Below the pieces are notes generated by a model, which worked only from the letters and a program-made list of their open reading frames with translations, was not told the origin of the DNA and searched no databases. From positions 406,142,565 to 406,206,564 of the forward strand of contig NC_053392.1 in assembly GCF_905171765.1 (NCBI RefSeq): 64,000 nucleotides of DNA, in the 5' to 3' direction. This DNA comes from Bufo bufo. Its lineage: Eukaryota > Chordata > Amphibia > Anura > Bufonidae. A program made the position numbers and the translations under genes. Of this stretch, positions 1 to 9,375 are shown piece by piece; positions within the stretch are counted from its first letter, which is position 1, and each line of letters opens with the position of its first letter.

Positions 1-195
1 GGACTCTGTGAGGGTATTATTAATATGGGAGGGCTCTTCTAATAATGGGGGCATTGTTGAGGAGCATTATCACGGTTGGGGCAGTGTTACTAATGAGGGC
101 ATTCTAGAAGGGAATTACTATTGGTGGGACTATGAGGAGCACTATTACTATGGGGGGCAGTAATGTTTCTTCAGGATAGTATTTGGGGGTATTGG
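1..195. repeat. Degenerate minisatellite
   Basis: Irregular units of about 25-35 bases built from GGGGGCATT, GAGGAGCATTA and TACTA blocks recur through this stretch. It has no coding content. It resembles the internal minisatellites of nonautonomous hAT-type elements elsewhere in this window (30.3-30.9 kb), but a link to one element is inference. Confidence 0.55.
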
Positions 196-202
196 GGGGG
201 GC

Positions 203-600
203 AGGGGCGTAACTAAAGGCTCATGGGCTCCAGTGCAAGAGTTCAGCTTGGGCCCCCCCTCCCTCAGTGCTTTGTGTGTCTTCTTATGCGGCACAAGTGT
301 CTTTGGGACCCTTCATGCTCCTGGGCAAACAGCAGGATAACACTGTGGGGACTCCAGTTGGGGGATAATGATAGAATGTGTCACACTCTGCGGAGACGAG
401 GGGGCTGAGAGAAGTTGTCCAGACCGAGTGGAGAAGATGATGATAGAGAAGATCTACAGAGAAGATGATGACAGAGAGGAGACGTCACCTGGAGGCCCTG
501 GACGTGACAGGTGTGTCCTGCTGTATAGCAAGTACAGCAAAGTGCGGGGCGGGATCCAGGGGGCCCAGGTAAATTCTTGCCCAGGGTCCAATCAATATTA
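203..600. mobile_element. hAT-like terminal repeat fragment
   Basis: The sequence starting CAGGGGCGTAACTA near 203, followed by GGGCTCC and GTGCAAGAG and a C-rich run, matches the left end of the hAT-type element at 29611 (CAGTGGCGTAACTAGAG, then GGGCCCC and GTGCAAAC). Only this end is recognisable. No right end or target duplication was found, so the boundary near 600 is arbitrary. Confidence 0.45.
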
Positions 601-832
601 AAGACGGCCCTGAACACAGGGGTAAGCTTATTGGCATGTAAGCATATCATATCTGAGACACGGTTTGTACCTAGAGACAAGGTAGAACATAAACCAATAA
701 CTATAAACCGGAGTGGGATAAACTTCCCATGGTGAATAACATTCTGGACTCATACAATGAAGGGTGTAAAAGTCCAGGTTGAAGCCAAATAACTATGTAG
801 TGCGCTACTGCATTCACACACCTAAAAGCAGT

Positions 833-2011
833 TCAATGCTTTGTACCCCTTTTTGCCCCTACTGTGTGCCACTCTGAGGTCACGCGTTGGGGATGAGAAG
901 GGTAGGCCTCAGCCAGTATGGATGGAGAAATGTTCCAGGACTTCAGTAGGCGGCATCCCTCTTCTAGTGAAGCAATGACATGTTGTTTGCCATTATGGGA
1001 TAGTAGTAGTTTCACCGGGAAGCCCCATTTTGTGATCCCTCAGAGCTACGGTGATCGGGGCAAGTAGGCGCCTTAGGCGCAAGGTTACTGCAGACAGGTC
1101 AGTGTAAAGCTTCACTGCCTGGTATGGTGCCGGCATTTCTGTGAGATGGCGGGCAGCTGCTAAGGCTGCCTCCTTCGTTTCAAAAAAAATAGATGCAGGC
1201 TAAGGTGTCCCTAGGTATGCTATCAGGGAGATGCTTGGGCTTGGGAATCCTGTGGGCCCGGTCAATTATTAGATCCCTGGCGGAGTAGGATGGAAGGAGC
1301 TTTTGTAAGAAAGCTTGGAGAAAGTCCATGAGCTCAGATGGCCCAATGTCCTCCGGTATACCCCGGAATTTAATATTGTTCCGCCTGGAGCGGTCCTCCA
1401 GGTCATTCAGCTTAGCCTTGATCTTTTCCATTTCGGCTGCCATTTCATCATGGCTGTCTATTAGCTGATTGTGGGACTCCCATTTTTGCTTCCACGTGGG
1501 AGACTCTGGAATCTAGGTCCGATATGGAGGCTTGGATAGGCGCTATTATGGATGCAAAGTCCCTATGTAATGCTGAACTGAAAGTTATCAGCATATATTT
1601 GAGGAGATTCCCTGAGGCGGGTTCATCAGAGGTGGAGAACCCCTGTAACATAGAAGGGAAGGCTGCGGGGTACCCGGAGCTCACCTCTCTAGCTGTCTCC
1701 TCCTGCAGCCTGGGCCTCTATTTCGCTGGACTCCTTGTGGCGGGAGAAGGCGGTGACTGGGTTCCCGCGGGAGCAGGGGATGATCGAGACGCACTCCTAC
1801 TTGCCTCGGATCTAGGTGATGTCGTGCTCCGCTGAGAGGTAAGGCTTGGGGCCACTGGAGAAGAGGGTCCGGTGCTCTGTATAGTCGGCGCGGACGCCGC
1901 CACCAACAATGGCTGCAACTCTGCTGGGCTCGTCGGAGAGGCATCTGGCTCTTTGTCGAAGTAGAAATCCAGTTTCCCCTGTTTTGCTTGGGGTCTTTTG
2001 CCTCTGGGCAT
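833..2011 (-). pseudogene. L1 LINE ORF1 remnant
   Basis: Minus-strand fragments together read as an L1-type ORF1 protein, the RNA-binding chaperone of the LINE particle. The likely start is the ATG at 2011 (MPRGKRPQAKQGKLDFYF), followed by a Ser/Pro/Ala-rich N-terminal region to about 1720. A coiled-coil-like stretch (SDLDSRVSHVEAKM) lies near 1480-1520. The RRM-like core contains LEDRSRRNNIKFRGIPED and DRAHRIPKPK (1180-1443). A C-terminal piece with VKLLLSHNGK and LLKSWNI lies at 833-1015. At least two frameshifts separate the pieces, so it cannot make a full protein. Upstream sequence to about 2134 in the same frame is probably 5' UTR. The matching ORF2 is not adjacent. Confidence 0.75.
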
Positions 2012-3378
2012 CCTCAGCAATCGAAGGGCACCACTTGCCACCAGAATTATTACAAATGTCGGGGTATTAGTCAATTTGTCAGGCGCTACGTGCAGGAGCT
2101 CAAGATTCAAGCGGCCATCCCACTTGGCAGCCAAGCCACGCCCCCGTGTTAAACTTTATTTGGTGTGCATGTGTGTGGTGGTACGGGTGTTCACGAACTT
2201 ACCCTAAACCTAACAGACAAAAAAATAATAACTAACTTAAAAATGGGCAAAAAATGGGCAAAAACAAAATATAAAAATTTTAACTCGCCGATCAGCTGTC
2301 CAAAGCTGATGAGTGGTGGGGTTTGCGATGCGCTAACAGTGGCCGGGCGCTAAGAGTGCCAGCCACAGTCAGCATACGCAGAAGAAAAAAAATGCTTGCG
2401 CCCCAAAAAAAAGTTGTGGGTGGGGGACAAGCTGCAGCACCCCTGGGGGGGTCTAGGTTCACACAGGTTTCCCTGAATATCCCTGCCTAACCTAACCTGT
2501 CCCTAACCTTTCCCTAAATACCTTGCAGGTGGTGCACAGATGGGGGTGCTGGCTGATGATCCCTGCAGCTCTGTTCCGGACATAGTGCGTACAGGTACGC
2601 CCTGATATCCTGGCATTTGAGGACACAGGGCGTACCTGTACGTCCTGAGTAGTTCTGATCACCGCCACGTGGCAGGCGGTGATCGGAACTGGGTGCCTGC
2701 TCAAATCATTGAGCAGGCACCCTGGGACAATGCACCGGGGGGTCCTGTGACCCCCCCCCCCGCCCCCGTGTCGGCGAATGCAGCAAACCTCAGGTCAATT
2801 CAGACCTGCGGTTTGCAGCGTTTCCGGGTTATTCAGGTCTTTGGGGACCCGATAACCCGGAAAAGGAAGGTGATTGGTGGTGTGATAATACACCACCAAT
2901 CACCATCCTGCAATCCTGAGAGGTAATGGTGACATCACCTCTCAGGATCGGCTCTCATTGTTCGGCTGGGGCGGGCGGGCAGTTCAAATTACTGCAGCGC
3001 TCCTCTCCTCCTCCTTTTGTGTCCGGGAGCCGAGGAGAGAAGAGCCCTGCAGTAATTTGAACTGCCCGCCCGCCCCAGCCGAACAATGAGAGCTGATCCT
3101 GAGGATCGCAGGATGGTGATTGGTGGTGTATTATCACACCACCGATCACCATCCTGTTCCAGGTTATCGGGTCTCCAAAGACCCGAATAACCTGGAAACG
3201 CTGCAAACCACAGGTCTGAATTAACCTCGGATCTAGGTGATCACAGGACCCCCTGGCGCATTGTCCCAGGGTGCCTGCTCAATGTTTTGAGCAGGCACCC
3301 AGTTCAAAATCACCACCCGCCACGCAGCGGTGATCGGAACTACTTAGGACGTACAGGTACACCATGTGTCCTTAAATA

Positions 3379-5021
3379 CAAGGTGAGCCATTTATATGGA
3401 TACACCTTAATAAAATGGGAATGGTTGGTGATATTAACTTCCTGTTTGTGGCACATTAGTATATGTGAGGGGGGAAACTTTTCAATATGGGTGGTGACCA
3501 TGGTGGCCATTTTGAAGTTGGCCATTTTGAATCCAACTTTTGTTTTTTCAATAGGAAGAGGGTCATGTGACACATCATACTTATTGGGAATTTCACACGA
3601 AAAACAATGGTGTGCTTGGTTTTAACATAACTTTATTCTTTCATGAGTTATTTACAAGTTTCTGACCACTTATAAAATGTGTTCAATGTGCTGCCCATTG
3701 TGTCTGATTGTAAATGCAACCCTCTTCTCCCACTCTTCACACACTGATAGCAACACCGCAGGAGAAATGCTAGCACAGGCTTCCAGTATCCGTAGTTTCA
3801 GGTGCTGCACATCTCGTATCTTCACAGCATAGACAATTGCCTTCAGATGACCCCAAAGATAAAAGTCTAAGGGGGTCAGATCAGGAGACCTTGGGGGCCA
3901 TTCAACTGGCCCACGACGACCAATCCACTTTCCAGGAAACTGTTCATCTAGGAATGCTCGGACCTGACACCCATAATGTGGTGGTGCACCATCTTGCTGG
4001 AAAAACTCAGGGAACGTGCCAGCTTCAGTGCATAAAGAGGGAAACACATCATCATGTAGCAATTTCGCATATCCAGTGGCCATGAGGTTTCCATTGATTA
4101 AGAATGGCCCCACTATCTTTGTACCCCATATACCACACCATACCATCAATTTTTTTGTTCCAACAGTCTTGGAGGGATCTATCCAATGTGGGTTAGTGTC
4201 AGACCAATAGCGGTGGTTTTGTTTGTTAAGTTCACAATTCACATAAAAGTTTGCCTCATCACTGAACAAAATCTTCTGCGTAAACTGAGGGTCCTGTTCC
4301 AATTTTTGTTTTGCCCATTTTGCAAATTTAGTGCGCCGATCTGGGTCATCCTCATTGAGATGCTGCAGTAGCTGGAGTTTGTAAGGGTGCCATTTGTGAG
4401 TAGCTAATATCCGCCGAAGGGATGTTCGACTAATGCCACTCTCCAGTGACATGCGGCGAGTGCTACGTTGTGGGCTCTTGCTGAATGAAGCTAGGACAGC
4501 CACTGATGTTTTTTCATTAGAGAGAGATTTCATGCGTCCACATTTTGGCAAATCCAACACTGAACCAGTTTCACGAAACTTAGCAAGCAGTTTGCTAACT
4601 GTAGCATGGGGGATGGGTGGTTTCGTAGGGTGTCTTGCTGCAATGACCTGGTTACTGCGTTCACCAGACATCAACACAATTTCTATCCGCTCCTCACGTG
4701 TTAACCTCGGCGACATGTCAATGGCTGTAAACAAAGAGAAACTTGTAAATAACTCATGAAAGAATAAAGTTATGTTAAAACCAAGCACACCATTGTTTTT
4801 CGTGTGAAATTCCCATTAAGTTTGATGTGTCACATGACCCTCTTCCTATTGAAAAAACTAAAGTTGGATTCAAAATGGCCGTCTTTAAAATGGTCGTTAT
4901 GGTCACCACCCATCTTGAAAAGTTTCCCCCCTCACATATACTAATGTTCCACAAACAGGAAGTTAATATCACCAACCATTCCCATTTTATTAAGGTGTAT
5001 CCATATAAATGGCCCACCCTG
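3379..5021. mobile_element. mariner-type element (DD41D), complete
   Basis: A 1643-bp element flanked by TA on both sides (3377-3378 and 5022-5023). It has unusually long terminal inverted repeats of about 284 bp (3379-3662 against 4736-5021), outer ends CAAGGTGAGCC and GGCCCACCCTG. It sits in the right arm of the palindromic MITE. Removing it rejoins CCTTAAA with CAAGAACATCAGGGCG, which matches the opposite arm. The single gene between the repeats is an uninterrupted transposase. Confidence 0.9.
3670..4716 (-). CDS. DD41D Tc1/mariner transposase, intact
   Basis: A 348-residue cut-and-paste transposase. I start it at the ATG at 4716 (MSPRLTREERIEIV), because the 24 residues upstream in the same frame are encoded by the terminal inverted repeat. 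The N-terminal third is a helix-turn-helix DNA-binding region (TVSKLLAKFRETGSVLD; SRTSLRRILATH). The DDE/D catalytic core shows D153 in LFSDEANF, D242 in FFQQDGAPPHYG and a third acidic residue D284 in RSPDLTPLDFYLWGHLK. The second and third are separated by 41 residues, the spacing of the rosa/Visitor (DD41D) group rather than classical mariner DD34D. There is no stop or frameshift, and the flanking repeats are complete, so the copy could be functional. The family spacing is seen directly; activity is inference. Confidence 0.88.
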   Translation of the reverse strand: MSPRLTREERIEIVLMSGERSNQVIAARHPTKPPIPHATVSKLLAKFRETGSVLDLPKCGRMKSLSNEKTSVAVLASFSKSPQRSTRRMSLESGISRTSLRRILATHKWHPYKLQLLQHLNEDDPDRRTKFAKWAKQKLEQDPQFTQKILFSDEANFYVNCELNKQNHRYWSDTNPHWIDPSKTVGTKKLMVWCGIWGTKIVGPFLINGNLMATGYAKLLHDDVFPSLCTEAGTFPEFFQQDGAPPHYGCQVRAFLDEQFPGKWIGRRGPVEWPPRSPDLTPLDFYLWGHLKAIVYAVKIRDVQHLKLRILEACASISPAVLLSVCEEWEKRVAFTIRHNGQHIEHIL

Positions 5022-5071
5022 TACAAGAACATCAGGGCGTACCTGTACGCCCTATGTCCGGAACTGGTTAA

Positions 5072-5830
5072 AGAGACGTTACACCCTGAAAAAATCCTGA
5101 AAGGGTGGCATAGGGTTAAAAAAGCGATATCTAGCGAAATTTGGAGAGAAACTCATTTCAAATTTGTTCACAGAGCTATTTATGGTTTTGACATTAGGTT
5201 CAGCAAAAGTCTAGCTAATGAGGATAGACAAACAAAATGCCCTAAATGCTTGTTGCAGGGTGCAGACCTCTTTCATTGTATTTGGGAATCTACAGTAGTA
5301 AGAGAGTTGTGGATTCAGGTAAAACAAGTGCTAAATGACAAATTGCATTCTAATCTTAGAGGATCTCCAGAAGAAATTTTATTTCATGTTATAGATTCAA
5401 AGACACCGTTAGTGACACATGTTATCTTATTAGCCACCAAGAGGTGCATCCTCAAGCACTGGTTGCATGCTTCGGTGCCAAAAATAGGGGAAGTTATAGA
5501 TCACGTTAAAATATGTCTTCTAGCAGACAAATGGGAAACGGAATATAACGGAAATACTACCTTTTAAAGCTTACCATACAAAATGGATGTCATTAATACA
5601 AGCGTTTTGTAGGGAAGACGAAGGGAGAAACCTCATATAAATGAGCGGAATACTTTAGATACTTAATGCCTCTGCCGAACGGCCCTATCTTTGAAAAAAA
5701 AATTATCCTATATACATATGGGTAATAACTATAAATAATTTATAAATAACTTGAGAAAGCTAATTTCCTATACATCAGCACCTAGGTTGGGTTAGGGAGG
5801 GGGGAGGAAAATCTTACAATTGTTTTTGTC
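5072..5830 (+). pseudogene. L1-type LINE ORF2 C-terminal fragment and 3' UTR
   Basis: From about 5072 to 5567 the plus strand encodes the C-terminal tail of an L1-family ORF2 protein. It contains the conserved helical region (FKFVHRAIYGFDIRFSK) and the cysteine/histidine motif KCPKCLLQGADLFHCIWE. No endonuclease or reverse transcriptase is present, so this is a 5'-truncated copy. A stop at 5567 is followed by roughly 250 bases of likely 3' UTR ending near a G-rich stretch. The longer open frame starting at 4827 is an accident: its first 65 residues are read from the mariner terminal repeat. Confidence 0.7.
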
Positions 5831-6004
5831 TTGTATTAGTGTGTTTTGATTATACAGTCAGACACTTTAGATTCTGGTGAGCAGTTTATACTTTTATTGT
5901 ATGATGTATAAACAGCATTGTGTAAAGTCCATATAACATCAACTTGTAATGCTTTATAGTCACACAATGAATATATTTCACATGACTGACATATTATAAA
6001 AAAT
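5831..6004. other. Unassigned AT-rich spacer
   Basis: No coding signal, repeat unit or terminal repeat was recognised between the LINE tail and the hAT fragment. Confidence 0.5.
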
Positions 6005-6490
6005 TTAATAAAATATGTTTAAAAAAACAACTGCCTGCTGTCGTTTACCCCTGGCTGTGCTGAAGTTGGTGGTGAAGGTGTTACGCTGACCGGATGACGA
6101 GGCGGTAGAGGATGAGAAAGCGGAGTAGGAGAAGGAAGCAACAGGAGGCAAAGAGAAGCGCCCTGCAATCCTCGGTGGTGGAAGGACATGCGACAAACTG
6201 CTATCCGCCTGAAGCCCAGCCGCCACTGCATTTACCCAGTGTGCTGTTAGGGAGATATAACGTCCCTGACTGTGCTTACTGGTCCACGTATCCGTAGTTA
6301 GGTGGACCTTGCCACAGATGGCGTTGCGCAGTGCACACCTGATTTTGTCCCCCACTAGGTTGTGCAGGGAAGGGATGGCTCGTCTGGAAAAGTAGTGGCG
6401 GCTGGGAACGATGTACTATGGGACAGCTACCGCCATAAGGCTTTTAAAACTCTCCGTCTCCACCAGACGGAATGACAGCATTTCAAAGGC
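6005..6490 (-). pseudogene. hAT transposase fragment
   Basis: The minus-strand frame contains KVHLTTDTWTSKHSQGRYIS followed by LTAHWV, the first catalytic-Asp region of hAT transposases (RNase H-like fold, as in ZBED-type proteins). The segment just upstream (minus, about 6360-6470) reads EMLSFRLVETESFKSL and SRHYFSRRAIPSLHN, also typical of this family, in another register. The BED zinc finger, the insertion domain and the dimerisation C-terminus are absent. It abuts the 102-bp satellite at about 6490. Whether the satellite was part of the same transposon is open. Confidence 0.7.
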
Positions 6491-6538
6491 AAAGGCCGCA
6501 AATGTAGTATTTTTTAAACCAGAATAAAACAGCAGTAT

Positions 6539-7092
6539 TTAAAGCGAACCTTTCACCTCATTTTCACTTTATAAACTAGCAACAGTACCTTATAGATTAT
6601 CTTGAGTGTGTTGTTATCCATGTTAGTGTCGCTTTCCTGGGCTCTTTATACTTCAAAAAATCGTCTTATAAACTTCACATTCGGTGCTCCAACAGTCATG
6701 CAACCAGTCAAGGGGGTAGCCCTTCCATCTCCTCCTGCCGTACCGCCCCTGCCCTAACCCCTCCTCTATGCTCCTTAACTGACAGCCGGCTCAGTCGCCG
6801 GGACGGCGCTTCCGAAACCTGCGCATGCGCCGTCCTCCTGATTCGCCGCGCGATCCCGTCTTTCTTGCTGACAAAAGCGCGATCATGTAAGAGAATCGCG
6901 CATGCGCCTTACGCGATGCCGGCCTGTCTGCTCTCCTGTCTGCTCTCCCTCCCGTGCGCGCGAAAGACGATTTTTTGAAGTATAAAGAGCCCAGGAAAGC
7001 GGCACTAACATGGATAACAACACACTCAAGATAATCTATAAGGTACTGTTGCTAGTTTATAAAGTGAAAATGAGGTGAAAGGTTCGCTTTAA
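6539..7092. mobile_element. TTAA-flanked MITE in satellite
   Basis: Terminal inverted repeats of about 125 bp (AGCGAACCTTTCACCTC at left, reverse complement at right) are flanked by TTAA at 6539-6542 and 7089-7092. The satellite unit naturally contains that TTAA (GCAGTATTTAACGC), so the empty site is known. TTAA duplication points to piggyBac-type mobilisation. The GC-rich middle (6700-6960) has no coding capacity. Confidence 0.85.
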
Positions 7093-8119
7093 TGCTTGTA
7101 TTGGACTGTCAGAAATGCAGCAAAGGCCGCAAATGTAGTATCTTGCACAAAATGGGTGTTTTTTTTAAACCAAAATATAATAGCAGTATTTAACACTTGT
7201 ATTGGACTGTCACAAATGCAGCAAAGGCCGCAATTGTAGTATCTAGCACAAAATGGGTGTTATTTTAAAACCAGAATATAACAGCAGTATTTAACACTTG
7301 TATTGGACTGTCACAAATGCAGAAAATGCCCCAAATGTAATATCCTGCACAAAATGAGTGTTTTTATTAAACCAGAATATAACATCAGTATTTAACGCTT
7401 GTATTGGACTGTCACAAATGCAGCAAAGGCCGCAATTGTAGTATCTAGCACAAAATGGGTGTTTTAAAAAATAAATAAAATTTAACAGCAGTATTTAACG
7501 CTTGTATTGAACTGTCAGAAAGGCCGCAAATGTTGTAGTTTACACAAAACTGGTGTTTTTTTAAAACCAGAATATAACAGCAGTATTTAACTCTTGTATT
7601 AGGCCTCATGCACACGCCCGTATTTTTTTGCGGTCCGCAAAAACGGGTTCCGTTTTTCCGTGATCCGTGACCGTTTTTTCGTCCGTGGGTCTTCCTTGAT
7701 TTTTGGAGGATCCACGGACATGAAAAAAAAGTCGTTTTGGTGTCCGCCTGGCCGTGCGGAGCCAAACGGATCCGTCCTGAATTACAATGCAAGTCAATGG
7801 AGACGGATCCGTTTGACGTTGACACAATATGGTGCAATTTCAAACGGATCCGTCCCCCATTGACTTTCAATGTAAAGTCAGAAGTTAATATACCATAGGA
7901 TCGGAGTTTTCTCCAATCCGATGGTATATTTTAACTTGAAGCGTCCCCATCACCATGGGAACACCTCTATGTTAGAATATACTGTCTGATATGAGTTAGA
8001 TCGTGAAACTCAAATCCGACAGAATATTCTAACACAGAGGCGTTCCCATGGTGATGGGGACGCTTCAGGTTAGAATATACTAAAATAACTGTGTACATGA
8101 CTGCCCGGTGCTGCCAGGC

Positions 8120-8450
8120 AGCAGGGGGAAGCCCCCCCCCCTGTAGTTAACACATTGGTGGCCAGTGTGGCCGACCCCCCCCCTCCCTCCCCTGTAGTTA
8201 ACGCGTTGGTGGCCAGTGGGCCCCCCCCTCCCTCCCCTGTAGTTAACTCGTTGGTGGCCAGTGCGGCCGACCCCCCCTCCCTCCCCTGTAGTTAACGCGT
8301 TGGTGGCCAGTGGGCCCCCCCTCCCTCCCCTGTAGTTAACTCGTTGGTGGCCAGTGCGGCCGGCCCCCCTCCCTCCCCTATAGTTAACTCGTTGGTGGCC
8401 AGTGGGCCCTCTCCTCTCCCTCCCCCTCCTAATTAAAATCTCCCCCCCTA
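8120..8450. repeat. Minisatellite in left arm of palindrome
   Basis: Six to seven units of about 50-60 bases, each with a C-rich tract, CCCTGTAGTTAAC and CGTTGGTGGCCAGTG. It is the reverse complement of the array in the opposite arm. Confidence 0.9.
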
Positions 8451-8884
8451 TCATTGGTGGCAGCGGAGAGTACCGATCGGAGTCCCAGTTTAATCGCTGG
8501 GGCTCCGATCGGTAACCATGGCAACCAGGACGCTACTGCAGTTCCGGTTGCCATGGTTACTTAGCAATTTGTAGAAGCATTATACTTACCTGCGAGCTGC
8601 GATGTCTGCATCCGGCCGGGAGCTCCTCCTACTGGTAAGTGACAGGTCTTTGCGGCGCATTGCTTATTGACCTGTCACTTATCAGTAGGAGCTCCCGGCC
8701 GGATGCAGACATCGCAGCTCGCAGGTAAGTATAATGCTTCTACAAATTGCTAAGTAACCATGGCAACCGGGACTGCAGTAGCGTCCTGGTTGCCATGGTT
8801 ACCGATCGGAGCCCCAGCGATTAAACTGGGACTCCGATCGGTACTCTCCGCTGCCACCAATGATAGGGGGTGGGAGATTTTAAT

Positions 8885-9375
8885 TAGGAGGGGGAGGGGG
8901 GGGAGAGGGCCTACTGGCCACCAACGAGTTAACTACAGGGGAGGGAGGGGGGCCCACTGGCCACCAACGAGTTAACTACAGGGGAGGGAGGGGGGCCGGC
9001 CGCACTGGCCACCAACGAGTTAACTACAGGGGAGGGAGGGGGGGCCCACTGGCCGGCCACCAACGAGTTAACTACAGGGGAGGGAGGGGGGCCGGCCGCA
9101 CTGGCCACCAACGAGTTAACTACAGGGGAGGGAGGGGGGCCGACCGCACTGGCCACCAACGAGTTAACTACAGGGGAGGGAGGGGGGGCCCACTGGCCGG
9201 CCACCAACGAGTTAACTACAGGGGAGGGATGGGGGCCCAATGGCCACCAACAGGTTAACTACAGGGGAGGGAGGGGGGGCCCACTGGCCACCAACGAGTT
9301 AACTACAGGGGAGGGAGGGGGGCCGGCCGCACTGGCCACCAATGTGTTAACTACAGGGGGGGGCCGCCCCCTGCT
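8885..9375. repeat. Minisatellite in right arm of palindrome
   Basis: About nine units with CACTGGCCACCAACG, GTTAACTACAGGGG and a G-rich tract, inverse to the left-arm array but with more copies. This shows copy-number divergence between the two arms. Confidence 0.9.

Larger units (their letters stand above)
2574..5071. mobile_element. Palindromic TTAA-type MITE, interrupted
   Basis: The left arm begins TTCCGGACATAG at 2574 and carries GGCGTACCTGTACG, the TGATCACCGCC block and a GAGCAGGCACCC block. The right arm repeats these in reverse complement: 3240-3376, then after the inserted mariner 5024-5067 ending CTATGTCCGGAACTGG. The centre (about 2945-3100) is a near-perfect hairpin of some 60 bases per side. 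The right end runs into GGTTAA, and TTAA at 5068-5071 fits a piggyBac-type target. The left TTAA end is not preserved. There is no coding capacity apart from the inserted mariner. Confidence 0.7.

Noticed and set aside
4827..5567. 246-codon plus-strand frame
   Set aside because: The first 65 or so codons are read from the mariner terminal repeat and the MITE end; only the part from about 5072 is real LINE sequence. Treated as a LINE fragment.
8080..9240. Arg/Gly-rich and Pro/Ser-rich repeated frames
   Set aside because: GC-rich minisatellite in both arms of a palindrome; no start context or conserved domain.
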